Origin: Paenibacillus sp. FSL H3-0469
GTDB lineage: Bacteria; Bacillota; Bacilli; Paenibacillales; Paenibacillaceae
DNA length: 64,000 nt
Assembly (NCBI RefSeq): GCF_038051945.1
Contig: NZ_CP150302.1
Location: 7,626,001 to 7,690,000, forward strand
Direction: 5' to 3'
Shown: one piece after another, positions 52,443 to 60,505 of the stretch
Layout of the letters: every line of letters begins with the position of its first letter
Position numbering within the stretch: the first letter of the stretch is position 1
Notes under the pieces: generated by a model
The model's database searches: none
Told to the model about the DNA's origin: nothing
What the model saw: only the letters and a program-made list of their open reading frames with translations
Position numbers and translations under genes: made by a program

Positions 52443-53339
52443 GTGCATCAAACCAATTCCAAACTAAGATTCCGCACCAAAAGCGTGTTGACCGGATGGT
52501 CCTTCGTCCTGCTTGCGGTCATTCTGATCTTCGTCTTCTATTTCTATCCGATGCTTCAGGCACTTATTCTGTCGTTCCAGACGGGAACGGGCAGCAATCT
52601 TACCTTCACCGGCTTCGATAACTATTCACGGCTTCTGTCTGACAAGACATTCATAGTATCGGTTAAGAACACCTTCATCTATCTGCTGGTTCAAGTGCCG
52701 CTGATGATCATCCTTGCGCTGTTTATCTCGGTGCTGCTGAATGACAGCAAGCTGAGATTCAAGGGGTTTTTCCGGACGGCGATCTTCCTGCCCTGTGTCA
52801 CTTCACTGGTTGCGTATTCTGTGGTATTCAAGTATTTGTTCTCCGGCAACGGCCTGGTGAATACGATGCTGCTGAAGCTCCATCTGGTCAGTGCCCCGAT
52901 AGAATGGATCACCGATCCGTTCTGGGCCAAAATCACCATTATCATAGCGATCACTTGGCGCTGGACGGGTTACAATATGATTTTTTACCTGTCGGCCCTG
53001 CAAAATATCGATCACTCCATCTACGAGGCCGCCAAAATTGACGGAGCATCGTCTACCCGCCAGTTCTTCGGAATTACGGTCCCGCTGCTGAAGCCGATCA
53101 TCCTGTTCACCTCGATTACTTCAACCATCGGAACGCTGCAATTGTTCGACGAGGTCATGAATATTACAAAGGGCGGCCCGGGCAACGCGACCCAGACGAT
53201 CTCCCAGTATATCTACAATTTGTCGTTCAAATATGCAGCAGACTTCGGCTATGCAGCCACCGTATCGTATTCGATTGTCATTATGATCGCGCTGCTGTCG
53301 GTCATCCAGTTCAAAGTGGCAGGTGATAAGAATGGCTAA
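52443..53339 (+). CDS. Carbohydrate ABC transporter permease (UgpA/MalF-like)
   Basis: 298 residues, six membrane segments. The EAA loop is IYEAAKIDGASSTRQFFGIT followed by VPLLKPI, contacting the ATPase. GTG 52443, AAAGGA at 10-base spacing. Overlaps the next permease by 8 bases. No ATPase gene is linked, as is common for this family, which shares a general MsmX-type ATPase. Confidence 0.93.
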   Translation: MHQTNSKLRFRTKSVLTGWSFVLLAVILIFVFYFYPMLQALILSFQTGTGSNLTFTGFDNYSRLLSDKTFIVSVKNTFIYLLVQVPLMIILALFISVLLNDSKLRFKGFFRTAIFLPCVTSLVAYSVVFKYLFSGNGLVNTMLLKLHLVSAPIEWITDPFWAKITIIIAITWRWTGYNMIFYLSALQNIDHSIYEAAKIDGASSTRQFFGITVPLLKPIILFTSITSTIGTLQLFDEVMNITKGGPGNATQTISQYIYNLSFKYAADFGYAATVSYSIVIMIALLSVIQFKVAGDKNG

Positions 53340-54156
53340 AAGTAAACGGTTCTTCATGTATCTGTTCCTGAGCATCGCGGCCTTTGTCTCGATCTTTCCA
53401 TTCCTGTGGATGGTCGTCAGCTCGACGAACCAGTCGGTGGATGTCACCCGCGGGCGGCTGCTGCCGGGCACCCATCTGATGGAGAATCTGCGCAAGCTGC
53501 TGGACACCACGGACCTGCAGGTATCCCTGATGAATTCAGCGAAAATCTCCATAACCACCACGCTGCTGGCGCTGCTGATTGCCTCGCTGGCCGGTTACGG
53601 CTTCGAGGTGTTCCGCAGCCGCTCGAAGGACATAGTCTTCAACATTCTGCTGCTGTCGATGATGATTCCGTTCGCCGCGCTGATGATCCCGCTCTACCGG
53701 ATGTTCGGCCAGATCTCGAACGTCTTTCCGTGGATGGGTATCGATACGATGACCTCGGTCATTCTGCCTACCGTGACCACTGCGTTCCTGATCTTCTTTT
53801 TCCGGCAGAGCACCAAAATGTTCCCGAAGGAGCTGCTGGAGGCCGGCCGGATGGATGGGCTCAGTGAGCTGGGCATCTTCCTGCGCATCTACCTGCCAAC
53901 CATGAAGACGACTTACGCAGCCGGAGCGATCATTACGTTCATGTCGAGCTGGAACAACTATCTCTGGCCGCTGATCGTATTGCAGACTCCGCAGACCAAG
54001 ACCATGCCACTGCTCATATCGACCCTCGGCTCAGGCTACGCCCCGGACTACGGCATGATTATGATAGCGATCGTAATCGGCACGATCCCTACTGCGCTGG
54101 TATTCTTCGTGATGCAGAAGCATTTTGTGGCTGGGATGATCGGGTCGGTGAAGTAA
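53332..54156 (+). CDS. Carbohydrate ABC transporter permease (UgpE/MalG-like)
   Basis: 274 residues, six membrane segments (FFMYLFLSIAAFVSIFPFLW first). The EAA loop is LLEAGRMDGLSELGIFLRIY then LPTMK, typical of the partner permease. ATG 53332 with AGGTGAT just ahead, inside the previous gene; GTG 53323 is an in-frame alternative. End of the operon; a structured repeat follows at 54193. Confidence 0.93.
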   Translation: MAKSKRFFMYLFLSIAAFVSIFPFLWMVVSSTNQSVDVTRGRLLPGTHLMENLRKLLDTTDLQVSLMNSAKISITTTLLALLIASLAGYGFEVFRSRSKDIVFNILLLSMMIPFAALMIPLYRMFGQISNVFPWMGIDTMTSVILPTVTTAFLIFFFRQSTKMFPKELLEAGRMDGLSELGIFLRIYLPTMKTTYAAGAIITFMSSWNNYLWPLIVLQTPQTKTMPLLISTLGSGYAPDYGMIMIAIVIGTIPTALVFFVMQKHFVAGMIGSVK

Positions 54157-54192
54157 GGTGAACAGGAGTTACCTCTCTATATTGGGAATAGT

Positions 54193-54345
54193 CGTGGCTC
54201 CGGAGATTGTTTGGACTTTCGGCCGCTGTTGTCTCCAGATTTCTTGATTCAAGCCGCTTCCAGCGGTTGAAATCTGGAGACAAAGGCGGACGCTACCGCT
54301 CCTACAGTTCCAAACATCCCCTCCGCCACTCCTCCCAAATAGGGG
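54193..54345 (+). repeat. Structured intergenic repeat, copy A (full length)
   Basis: Contains TTTGGACTTTCGG, then a ~75-base palindromic insert whose long stem is CCGC..TTGTCTCCAGATTTC / GAAATCTGGAGACAAAGGCGG with an inner CCGCT/AGCGG hairpin, then ACGCTACCGCTCCTACAG and TTCCAAACATCCC. Homologous to 57195-57295 (no insert) and to the inverse strand of 59757-59895. Confidence 0.8.
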
Positions 54346-54461
54346 GAAGCTCAAGTTCACTTACTTTGGGGGTAGGGCAGGGGGAAAGGATAAAGGCAAA
54401 GAGAAAAGCAAAAGCAAGGGGGGTTTAAAATCCCTAAAGGAAAACCAATATGTCTTCCGTA

Positions 54462-54489
54462 TTGACATATCGCAAATCATCGATATAAT
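54462..54489 (+). promoter_or_regulatory. Consensus promoter giving a leaderless ArsR transcript
   Basis: TTGACA (54462-54467), a 16-base spacer and TATAAT (54484-54489). The expected start lies 7-8 bases on, at the ATG 54497 itself. No ribosome site precedes the gene. Confidence 0.75.
54464..54473. promoter_or_regulatory. Predicted ArsR operator half-site in its own promoter
   Basis: GACATATCGC overlaps the -35 and spacer and recurs inverted and exact (GCGATATGTC) at 54865-54874 before the MFS gene. A TATCG/CGATA dyad spans the spacer to the -10. Confidence 0.55.
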
Positions 54490-54496
54490 AATGATT

Positions 54497-54799
54497 ATGA
54501 ATCCAATAGATGTATTTAAGGCTTTATCGAATGAATCCAGGTTACAGATCTTACAATGGCTCAAAGAGCCATACGTCCATTTTAAACCCCACGAAGGAGT
54601 GGATATGGAGGAGATTGGGGTTTGTGTAAGTCAAATAACCGACAAGCTGAACATGACTCAGTCAACGGCCTCTCAATATCTTACGATGTTGCAGCGGGCA
54701 GGGCTAATCACCACAAAACGTATAGGCAAATTTACGTATTATCAGAGAGACGAAGAAGCTATACGTCAGTTAGCCCAGTATACGATGAGTGAGATGTAA
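54497..54799 (+). CDS. ArsR family winged-helix repressor
   Basis: About 100 residues. VFKALSNESRLQILQWL and the recognition helix KLNMTQSTASQYLTMLQRAG are typical; the wing is LITTKRIGKFTYYQRDE. It lacks the CVC metal site of ArsR/SmtB but has GVCVSQ in the alpha region. ATG 54497 coincides with the predicted transcription start, ATG 54491 being the alternative. Sits before an MFS exporter it probably represses. Confidence 0.9.
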   Translation: MNPIDVFKALSNESRLQILQWLKEPYVHFKPHEGVDMEEIGVCVSQITDKLNMTQSTASQYLTMLQRAGLITTKRIGKFTYYQRDEEAIRQLAQYTMSEM

Positions 54800-54864
54800 G
54801 AGAGATGAAACTGAGTTCTGTACACAGAATTCAGCTTTTTCTCGGCACTATGATTCGACAATTC

Positions 54865-54874
54865 GCGATATGTC
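54865..54874. promoter_or_regulatory. Predicted ArsR operator before the MFS gene
   Basis: GCGATATGTC is the exact inverse of 54464-54473. Further AATTCGCGA / AATTCACGAATT dyads lie at 54860-54910. Confidence 0.5.
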
Positions 54875-54943
54875 TTTTTAGATATCAAATCGACAATTCA
54901 CGAATTGTATATTCAAAAATATTCAAAGGAGTTGTATCATTCT

Positions 54944-56128
54944 ATGTCTGTAAGCTGGAAGGTGTATATTTTAGCCATTGTTAGTTTTTTGGTCGGGACG
55001 TCGGAGTATATTCTGTCTGGCATTCTAGATAAGGTATCCCTTTCTCTTGGTGTTTCAGTTGCTGCAGCCGGACAATTAATTACGATTTTTTCGCTAGTCT
55101 ACGCTATATTCACTCCAATTCTTATGGCTGTAACCGCAGGTATAGACAGACGAAAATTAATTATGATGGGTCTAGGTTTGTTTGTGGTATCTAACATTCT
55201 CGCTGTTCTTTTGCCCGGGTATGGATTGTTTGTAGTTGCCCGCATCATTATGGCCATAGGCGCAGGGGTAGTGGTTGTTACCGCCTTAAACATCGCAGCG
55301 AAAATTGCCCCAGAGGGTAAACAAGCAAGTGCGATTGCAACGGTCGTAATGGGCTTTACAGCATCATTAATCATAGGCGTACCTCTTGGGCGCATTGCAG
55401 CGGATACGCTTGGCTGGAAATCTGTGTTCGGGGGAATCGCCCTTTTAGGGATTATCGCAATGATTATACTTTCTTTCGCCATCCCGCGTGTTAAGGGAGA
55501 TGAACCTATTCCATTAAGGCAACAATTACGTTTGCTACAAAAGCCTAAGGTCGCACTGGGACTCTCGATTACCTTCTTTTGGCTTGGCGGATATTCGGTA
55601 GCATATACGTATCTTTCACCGTATCTGCTTGAAGTATCGGGCATAAATGATAAATATCTCAGCGGAGCTTTGCTTATATTTGGAATAGCCAGCATGATAG
55701 GCTCCAAAATCGGTGGCTTCAGCACAGACCGGTGGGGGGTTAACCGAACCTTATTCAGCGGGTTGATACTCCATATTGTAATGCTGATCCTATTGTCTTT
55801 AGTAACGAATACACTCATTGGTGTAATGGTTGTGCTATTGTTGTGGTCCTTCTCCGCATGGTCCTCTGGTCCAACGCAGCAATATCATTTAACGACAATT
55901 GAACCCGAAGCGTCAGGTGTGATGCTTGGCCTTAATCAGTCTATGATGCAGCTTGCTATGGCAGCGGGTGCTGGGATAGGGGGAGTAGCTATTGAAGCAG
56001 TCTCGCTTGTATCTATTACATGGATTGGTGCTGTTGGGGTTGCGATTGCTATAATCGCTACGCTCATTTTATATAGAATGAATTCTAAATCAGAGATGAA
56101 TGTTCAACATCTAGTTCAGAACCAGTGA
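54944..56128 (+). CDS. MFS efflux transporter (DHA1 family, AraJ/SotB-like)
   Basis: 394 residues, twelve predicted membrane segments. FLVGTSEYILSGILDKVSLS and GAGVVVVTALNIAAKIAPEG match the sugar-efflux/drug:H+ DHA1 group; LGRIAADTLGWKSVFGGIAL is the motif after helix 5. ATG 54944 is 12 bases from AAAGGAG. Controlled most likely by the upstream ArsR protein. Terminator follows at 56164. Confidence 0.9.
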   Translation: MSVSWKVYILAIVSFLVGTSEYILSGILDKVSLSLGVSVAAAGQLITIFSLVYAIFTPILMAVTAGIDRRKLIMMGLGLFVVSNILAVLLPGYGLFVVARIIMAIGAGVVVVTALNIAAKIAPEGKQASAIATVVMGFTASLIIGVPLGRIAADTLGWKSVFGGIALLGIIAMIILSFAIPRVKGDEPIPLRQQLRLLQKPKVALGLSITFFWLGGYSVAYTYLSPYLLEVSGINDKYLSGALLIFGIASMIGSKIGGFSTDRWGVNRTLFSGLILHIVMLILLSLVTNTLIGVMVVLLLWSFSAWSSGPTQQYHLTTIEPEASGVMLGLNQSMMQLAMAAGAGIGGVAIEAVSLVSITWIGAVGVAIAIIATLILYRMNSKSEMNVQHLVQNQ

Positions 56129-56163
56129 ATGTTGCTAACCTTGCAGAAATACATCTGGTGACA

Positions 56164-56201
56164 AAAAAACGGTGGCCGGTTATTCCGGGCACCGCTTTTT
56201 T
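56164..56201. terminator. Bidirectional intrinsic terminator
   Basis: CGGTGGCCGG / CCGGGCACCG stem flanked by A7 and T6, between the convergent MFS and AraC genes. Confidence 0.85.
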
Positions 56202-56205
56202 CATC

Positions 56206-57111
56206 CTATTCCCCGACTCTATACCATAGTTCACAATATTCATAGCCATCTGCGCTTGTACCATACATTTCGAAATTGCCGCCATCTAGAATCGTATAGG
56301 TTGATGTTGGCAGCCATTCCGAGAAGATACGATTCTTCAAAGACCGTAAATCATACTTGCCGCTGCCATTCCCATCATGGAGTGTTGAGAATACGACCCA
56401 CGTAGCTGCGGGAACATCAACCACAGTGTATCCTTTCACTTGGCTGCCTGGCGCTTTGTAGCACCCGATTAGGTATGGGAAGGTCGAGTTGCTAGTGAAG
56501 GTATAGGCATCGAAGGCAAAGACCGCTCCAAGCTCCTTACTGAAATTGCCTTCGTCTCTCCAAGCCCCGCTTACTGATTGGGCTAAACGTTCGAACTCAC
56601 CATTCTTGAATATATTTTGCCAGACCTCCGGGATCGTTACGCCCGCTTCATTCGCAATAGTGTCGTAGTGGTAGATATCCTCCAGCCCATACACTTGAAA
56701 AGCATCCCGTTTCTCCATCCGGTAATTCATTCCGGTCACTCCCTTTAAGATGATTTGAAAGGAGATGCGGGGATAGGCTCTTAACTCACTTCCGGCATTG
56801 CGCGCTAATGTAGGCGTCATTCCATGCAGATTGTGAAATGCACGGGAGAAGGCTTCCGGTGATTCATACCTGTACTTCAAGGCTATCTCCAGCACAGTGT
56901 TCTTTCTGTCCTTTAGATCAAACGCAGCCAGCGTCAGTCTTCTGCGCCTGATATATTCGGACAAGGGGACATCAAGAACAAATGAAAACATACGTTGAAA
57001 CTGGTAAACCGAACATAAGGCGATTTTAGCGATTTGATCGTAAGCAATATCTTGTTCCAGGTTGTCTTCAATATAGCTGATCGCCCGATTCATTCGTTCT
57101 AGCCACTCCAC
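56206..57111 (-). CDS. AraC family regulator with GyrI-like effector domain
   Basis: 301 residues. The HTH pair is at the N-terminus (LEQDIAYDQIAKIALCSVYQ, VLEIALKYRYESPEAFSRAF), then a GyrI-like/effector-binding domain of ~170 residues (FQIILKGVTGMNYRMEKRDA, VKGYTVVDVPAATWVVFSTL, YCELWYRV). Rob/SoxS-like activators with this order sense small hydrophobic compounds. GTG 57111 after AAAGGAGGGATTGCC; a frame to 57138 is rejected. Convergent with the MFS gene. Confidence 0.9.
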   Translation of the reverse strand: MEWLERMNRAISYIEDNLEQDIAYDQIAKIALCSVYQFQRMFSFVLDVPLSEYIRRRRLTLAAFDLKDRKNTVLEIALKYRYESPEAFSRAFHNLHGMTPTLARNAGSELRAYPRISFQIILKGVTGMNYRMEKRDAFQVYGLEDIYHYDTIANEAGVTIPEVWQNIFKNGEFERLAQSVSGAWRDEGNFSKELGAVFAFDAYTFTSNSTFPYLIGCYKAPGSQVKGYTVVDVPAATWVVFSTLHDGNGSGKYDLRSLKNRIFSEWLPTSTYTILDGGNFEMYGTSADGYEYCELWYRVGE

Positions 57112-57194
57112 GGCAATCCCTCCTTTCGTAAGAAGCATATCATCGGGCAGTAATCGAAGCCTGATTATCGGTGCAGCATATTGTCAGGCTTAGT

Positions 57195-57295
57195 TTGGGA
57201 ATAGTTATGGCTCCAGGAATCGTTTGGACTTTCGGACGCTACCGCTCCTACAGTTCCAAACATCCCTTCCGCCACTCCTCCCAAAAAGGGGGACC
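57195..57295 (+). repeat. Structured intergenic repeat, copy B (insert missing)
   Basis: TTTGGACTTTCGG is joined directly to ACGCTACCGCTCCTACAG and TTCCAAACATCCCTTCCGCC, so it equals copy A with the palindromic ~75-base segment precisely absent at a CGG/CGG joint. Confidence 0.8.
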
Positions 57296-57323
57296 AAATA
57301 CGCTTATCGTGTTTCCCTTTGTA

Positions 57324-57728
57324 CTAACACCCAATATGTTCGTCCCCGCATTCGTAATTAATTCTATTTCCGATGTTCCACTTCATGAATAAATTAATAT
57401 CCTCGATAGAATCTAGGATTCTCCATTTATACTCTTTGTTTTCGCGGAGCTCTCTCAGGACGAGGGGTTTAACGATGTGTTTCTCTAACTGTCCTTTCGT
57501 CCGGGCGATGTATGCAAATCCCAAAACGGCATTAGCACGAATAGCAGCTGACTCATGATCCGCAAGCTGGGCACAAGTATCTTGGGCGAACTTCCAGTTC
57601 GAATGGTATTCACCGACAGAAAGAGGGAGCGTCAGAAGATCAGCGGCGTCATTTCTTTTTAGACGGTCCTTTATCTCCTCGCTGGTGAGTTCATTGAGCG
57701 GTGTATAAATTCTGGACGACTTTAGCAT
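57324..57728 (-). CDS. Hypothetical HEAT-like protein
   Basis: 134 residues, all helical and soluble. AQDTCAQLADHESAAIRANA followed by VLGFAYIART resembles one HEAT repeat. No firm family; small HEAT-like proteins of this size sometimes serve as immunity or scaffold proteins. ATG 57728 after AAGGAGAATT. No partner gene is evident. Confidence 0.65.
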   Translation of the reverse strand: MLKSSRIYTPLNELTSEEIKDRLKRNDAADLLTLPLSVGEYHSNWKFAQDTCAQLADHESAAIRANAVLGFAYIARTKGQLEKHIVKPLVLRELRENKEYKWRILDSIEDINLFMKWNIGNRINYECGDEHIGC

Positions 57729-57994
57729 AATTCTCCTTCATCCCCTTGCACTTTGGCATAGCTCATAATATTAATCTCTTTTGCAATAACTTCACTCTAA
57801 TTATAAATAGATCAAGTAAGTATTCAAATGGCTTCTACGTCTTCAATCAGAGAAAGGGCATGTCACGAAAATGACACTGCCTCCCTGGGCGGTTTGTTAG
57901 ATTTTAGTAGAGAGGCGCAACTGATGCGGAAATATGGAGTAATAAGAAAGATGGTAAAAATATATGAAATAGAGGAAAAGAGAGGATGTTTGGG

Positions 57995-58825
57995 ATGAAG
58001 ACAGGTAAAAAAGTGCTGACAGCCTTACTGGCTGCGGGATTGAGCTTCGCTATGTTGACGGGGGTGAATCCGGGGAAGGTAGAGGCGGCGGCCAAGAAAT
58101 ACCCTGCGCTGCTGAAAATTAACGATTACTATGTGCTCTATACGGCACCAAAGGCGCCATATGTGGATGCCAACTACCGGACGATGATTCCGCTTCGCTC
58201 CATTAGTGAGCTGATGGGGGCCAAGGTCAGCTATGATGCCAAGGCAAGAACGGCTGCCATCGAAAAAGATAGTGTAACGGTTAAGTTCACAATTGGTTCC
58301 AAAACTGTATCGGTTAACGGGGTTGCCGGGTCGATGGATACGGTTCCGGTGATGGAGCAGAATTCGATGTTCATCCCCGTCAGTGTACTCGCCGGACGTC
58401 TGGGCATTGTGAGCAAATGGGATCAGGCGAATCAGCTCTACACGCTGACAGGTGAAACCCTGATGCAGACGGATATCATCAAGTATTCTATAGAGGACAC
58501 TGAGAAAGGTCCCTTCACTTCCCCACCGGGGACGATCATTAGCGACGATGCGTTCCGGCCAGTTTCTTACACCTTTGACCCTGCAAAAGGCAGCTTCACG
58601 GTGAAGGCGAAGAATATAACAGGGAAGGATGTTCCTGAAGGAGCAGCGGATGTTGCCGCGTATATTCTTTATGATGATCAATTGATTCAGTTGCCGGCGC
58701 AGAAGCGGGAAAGACCGGCTGTCCGTAAGGATGGAACAATTGAGGTTACCGTTAAAACCGAAACACCGAGTACTCCTGCCTATTTGCTTGTAAAAGGGCG
58801 CCTGCTCGACCGCTCCGAGAATTAA
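57995..58825 (+). CDS. Secreted copper-amine-oxidase N-domain (stalk) protein
   Basis: 276 residues. Signal peptide (KTGKKVLTALLAAGLSFAML, cleavage near VEA-AAKK) then the stalk-domain pattern YVDANYRTMIPLRSISELMG, VSYDAKARTAAIEKD, MFIPVSVLAGRLGIVSKWDQ. The C-terminal ~120 residues are not recognised. These domains attach enzymes to the Paenibacillus cell wall, but here no enzyme domain follows. ATG 57995 fits GAGAGG at 9 bases; ATG 57986 is possible. Confidence 0.85.
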   Translation: MKTGKKVLTALLAAGLSFAMLTGVNPGKVEAAAKKYPALLKINDYYVLYTAPKAPYVDANYRTMIPLRSISELMGAKVSYDAKARTAAIEKDSVTVKFTIGSKTVSVNGVAGSMDTVPVMEQNSMFIPVSVLAGRLGIVSKWDQANQLYTLTGETLMQTDIIKYSIEDTEKGPFTSPPGTIISDDAFRPVSYTFDPAKGSFTVKAKNITGKDVPEGAADVAAYILYDDQLIQLPAQKRERPAVRKDGTIEVTVKTETPSTPAYLLVKGRLLDRSEN

Positions 58826-58860
58826 TTTCAATTTCGATTTTGGAACAGAGGTGAATCTAT

Positions 58861-59709
58861 TTGAAGGACACCCATGTTCACATCCTGTGCGGCGACTCGT
58901 TCGGGGGCAGTATGAAGCAGGCGCTGAAAGGTCTTGGCTGGACGGATAGCCATAAGCTGATTATTCTTCGGGAGAATTATGCTATAGGTCCGCTGGATCA
59001 GTTGGATACACTCGTGGGAAGGAAGCTTCGCAGCGACTGGTTCCGTCAGCATATCCAGGAATACTTTACGGTCTCTGATGAATGTGATAGAGAGTATACG
59101 GAGCTGCTCGATAACCTGGAGCAGATTCCCGAACAGGCCAAGATAGTCATCTGGACCGGGAGCAATGCATCCGAGCAGGCGGGGCTACGTCTAACCGTTC
59201 ATCTGCTGGGGAATAGAGAGAATGAACTCATAGTGATGGACGCCGGGGCCATCTGTGAGGAGCTGTTCAACCGGCCGGATGCCTTCATTAACTACTGTCA
59301 TTCCGGAGAGATTCCGTCAGACAAGCTTAGGGAAGCGCTTCTGCGAATTGATGTGGGCAGCAGGTTGAGTGCTTCGCATATCGCGCGGCTGTCTCAGGAT
59401 TGGCTGAAGATTTCCGGGCAGTCCGGCGTACTGAGAATCTGGCAGAAGGATGCCCTGCAGGAAGTGCCTGCTGATTACTACGACAGCTATCTGCTGGAGA
59501 AGCTGGATTCACTGACACCCCCGCCAGGAGAAGACGGGTTCCTGAAATCAGCCCGGCTGGTCGGAGAGGCGATCGGATACTGTGAGCAGTATGTCGGTGA
59601 TGCTTATTTCGAGCATAGGGTGAGGGAACTGATCTACAGCGGGGTGCTGGAGATCAAGGGCGTTCATACAGCGATGAGATTCTATAGCATCCGGCGCAAG
59701 AAAGGGTAA
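58861..59709 (+). CDS. DUF1835 domain protein
   Basis: 282 residues. The DUF1835 start VHILCGDSFGGSMKQAL and LIILRENYAIGPLDQ, and IVIWTGSNASEQAGLRLTVH, fit the family; the C-terminal part resembles DUF3658 with YCEQYVGDAYFEHRVRELIY. Function unknown. TTG 58861 behind GAGGTGAATCTAT. 36 bases after the stalk-domain gene, perhaps co-transcribed; copy C of the repeat follows. Confidence 0.85.
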   Translation: MKDTHVHILCGDSFGGSMKQALKGLGWTDSHKLIILRENYAIGPLDQLDTLVGRKLRSDWFRQHIQEYFTVSDECDREYTELLDNLEQIPEQAKIVIWTGSNASEQAGLRLTVHLLGNRENELIVMDAGAICEELFNRPDAFINYCHSGEIPSDKLREALLRIDVGSRLSASHIARLSQDWLKISGQSGVLRIWQKDALQEVPADYYDSYLLEKLDSLTPPPGEDGFLKSARLVGEAIGYCEQYVGDAYFEHRVRELIYSGVLEIKGVHTAMRFYSIRRKKG

Positions 59710-59756
59710 GGTATAAAGGTTATATAAGAAGCACTATAGCAATTAACAAAAAGCAA

Positions 59757-59895
59757 AAAGAAGCGGAGGGGAAATTTGGAACTGTAGGAGCGATAGCGTC
59801 CGCCTTTGTGTTTGGATTTCTACCGCTAATAGCGGTTATAATCAAGAAATCCAAACACAACAGCGGCCGGAGGGCCAAATGTTCACCGCAGCGAC
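59757..59895 (-). repeat. Structured intergenic repeat, copy C (inverted, full length)
   Basis: On the minus strand: CGGCCGCTGTTGT, a long stem GTGTTTGGATTTC / GAAATCCAAACAC with an inner CCGCTATTAGCGG hairpin, then AAAGGCGGACGCTATCGCTCC and TACAGTTCCAAA. Where copy A has CTCCAGA/TCTGGAG, copy C has a different but still complementary arm, so pairing is conserved. Confidence 0.8.
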
Positions 59896-59941
59896 GGTCA
59901 AGCTTGGAGTTCAAATCTTTAGAGGCAAAAGGAGGCCAACC

Positions 59942-60433
59942 ATGCAAACCTTATTTCGTTATAACTGGCAGGTCCGCGAGGAATGGTATCAATGGTGCGA
60001 GGAGCTGCCGGAAGAAGAACTGGTGAAGGCACGCATTGGGGGAGTCGGCGGGATTCTGCAGACACTGGTGCATATAGTGGATGTGGAATTAAGCTGGGTA
60101 CGGGATATGGAAGGCAAGCCGGATATTCGTATAGACTTCCCGGAGTATAACACTTTGCAGAAAATCAGAGAGGTGGACGCACGCTTCCGGCCGGAGGTGG
60201 AGTCCTTCATAGTAGCCTGGAATGAGGATTTGGAGCGGAGGATTCTAAGGGAGGATAGACCGGATGGGCAGGTTACCCAGCACACCTGGGGCGAAGTAAT
60301 ACGCCATGTTATCGCCCATGAGATTCATCATATCGGCCAGCTCTCCATCTGGTCAAGGGAACTTGGCCGGAAGCCAGTCTCCCCTAATCTGATAGGCCGG
60401 GGGCTGGCGGAGTATCTGCCCGGCAAAGCATAG
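59942..60433 (+). CDS. DinB family protein
   Basis: 163 residues. DinB fold with LFRYNWQVREEWYQWCEELP, LQTLVHIVDVELSWVRDMEG and IAHEIHHIGQLSIW giving three His metal ligands. Thiol-dependent transferase or unknown function. ATG 59942 after AAAAGGAGGCCAACC; a frame to 59879 would run into repeat copy C. Confidence 0.88.
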   Translation: MQTLFRYNWQVREEWYQWCEELPEEELVKARIGGVGGILQTLVHIVDVELSWVRDMEGKPDIRIDFPEYNTLQKIREVDARFRPEVESFIVAWNEDLERRILREDRPDGQVTQHTWGEVIRHVIAHEIHHIGQLSIWSRELGRKPVSPNLIGRGLAEYLPGKA

Positions 60434-60505
60434 GGGCTTGTCCAACCCTATGTCTCTGCCGGGAGTCTTCACCGGCTCCAAAAGTATTAGCTACTTTCTG
60501 TTCCG

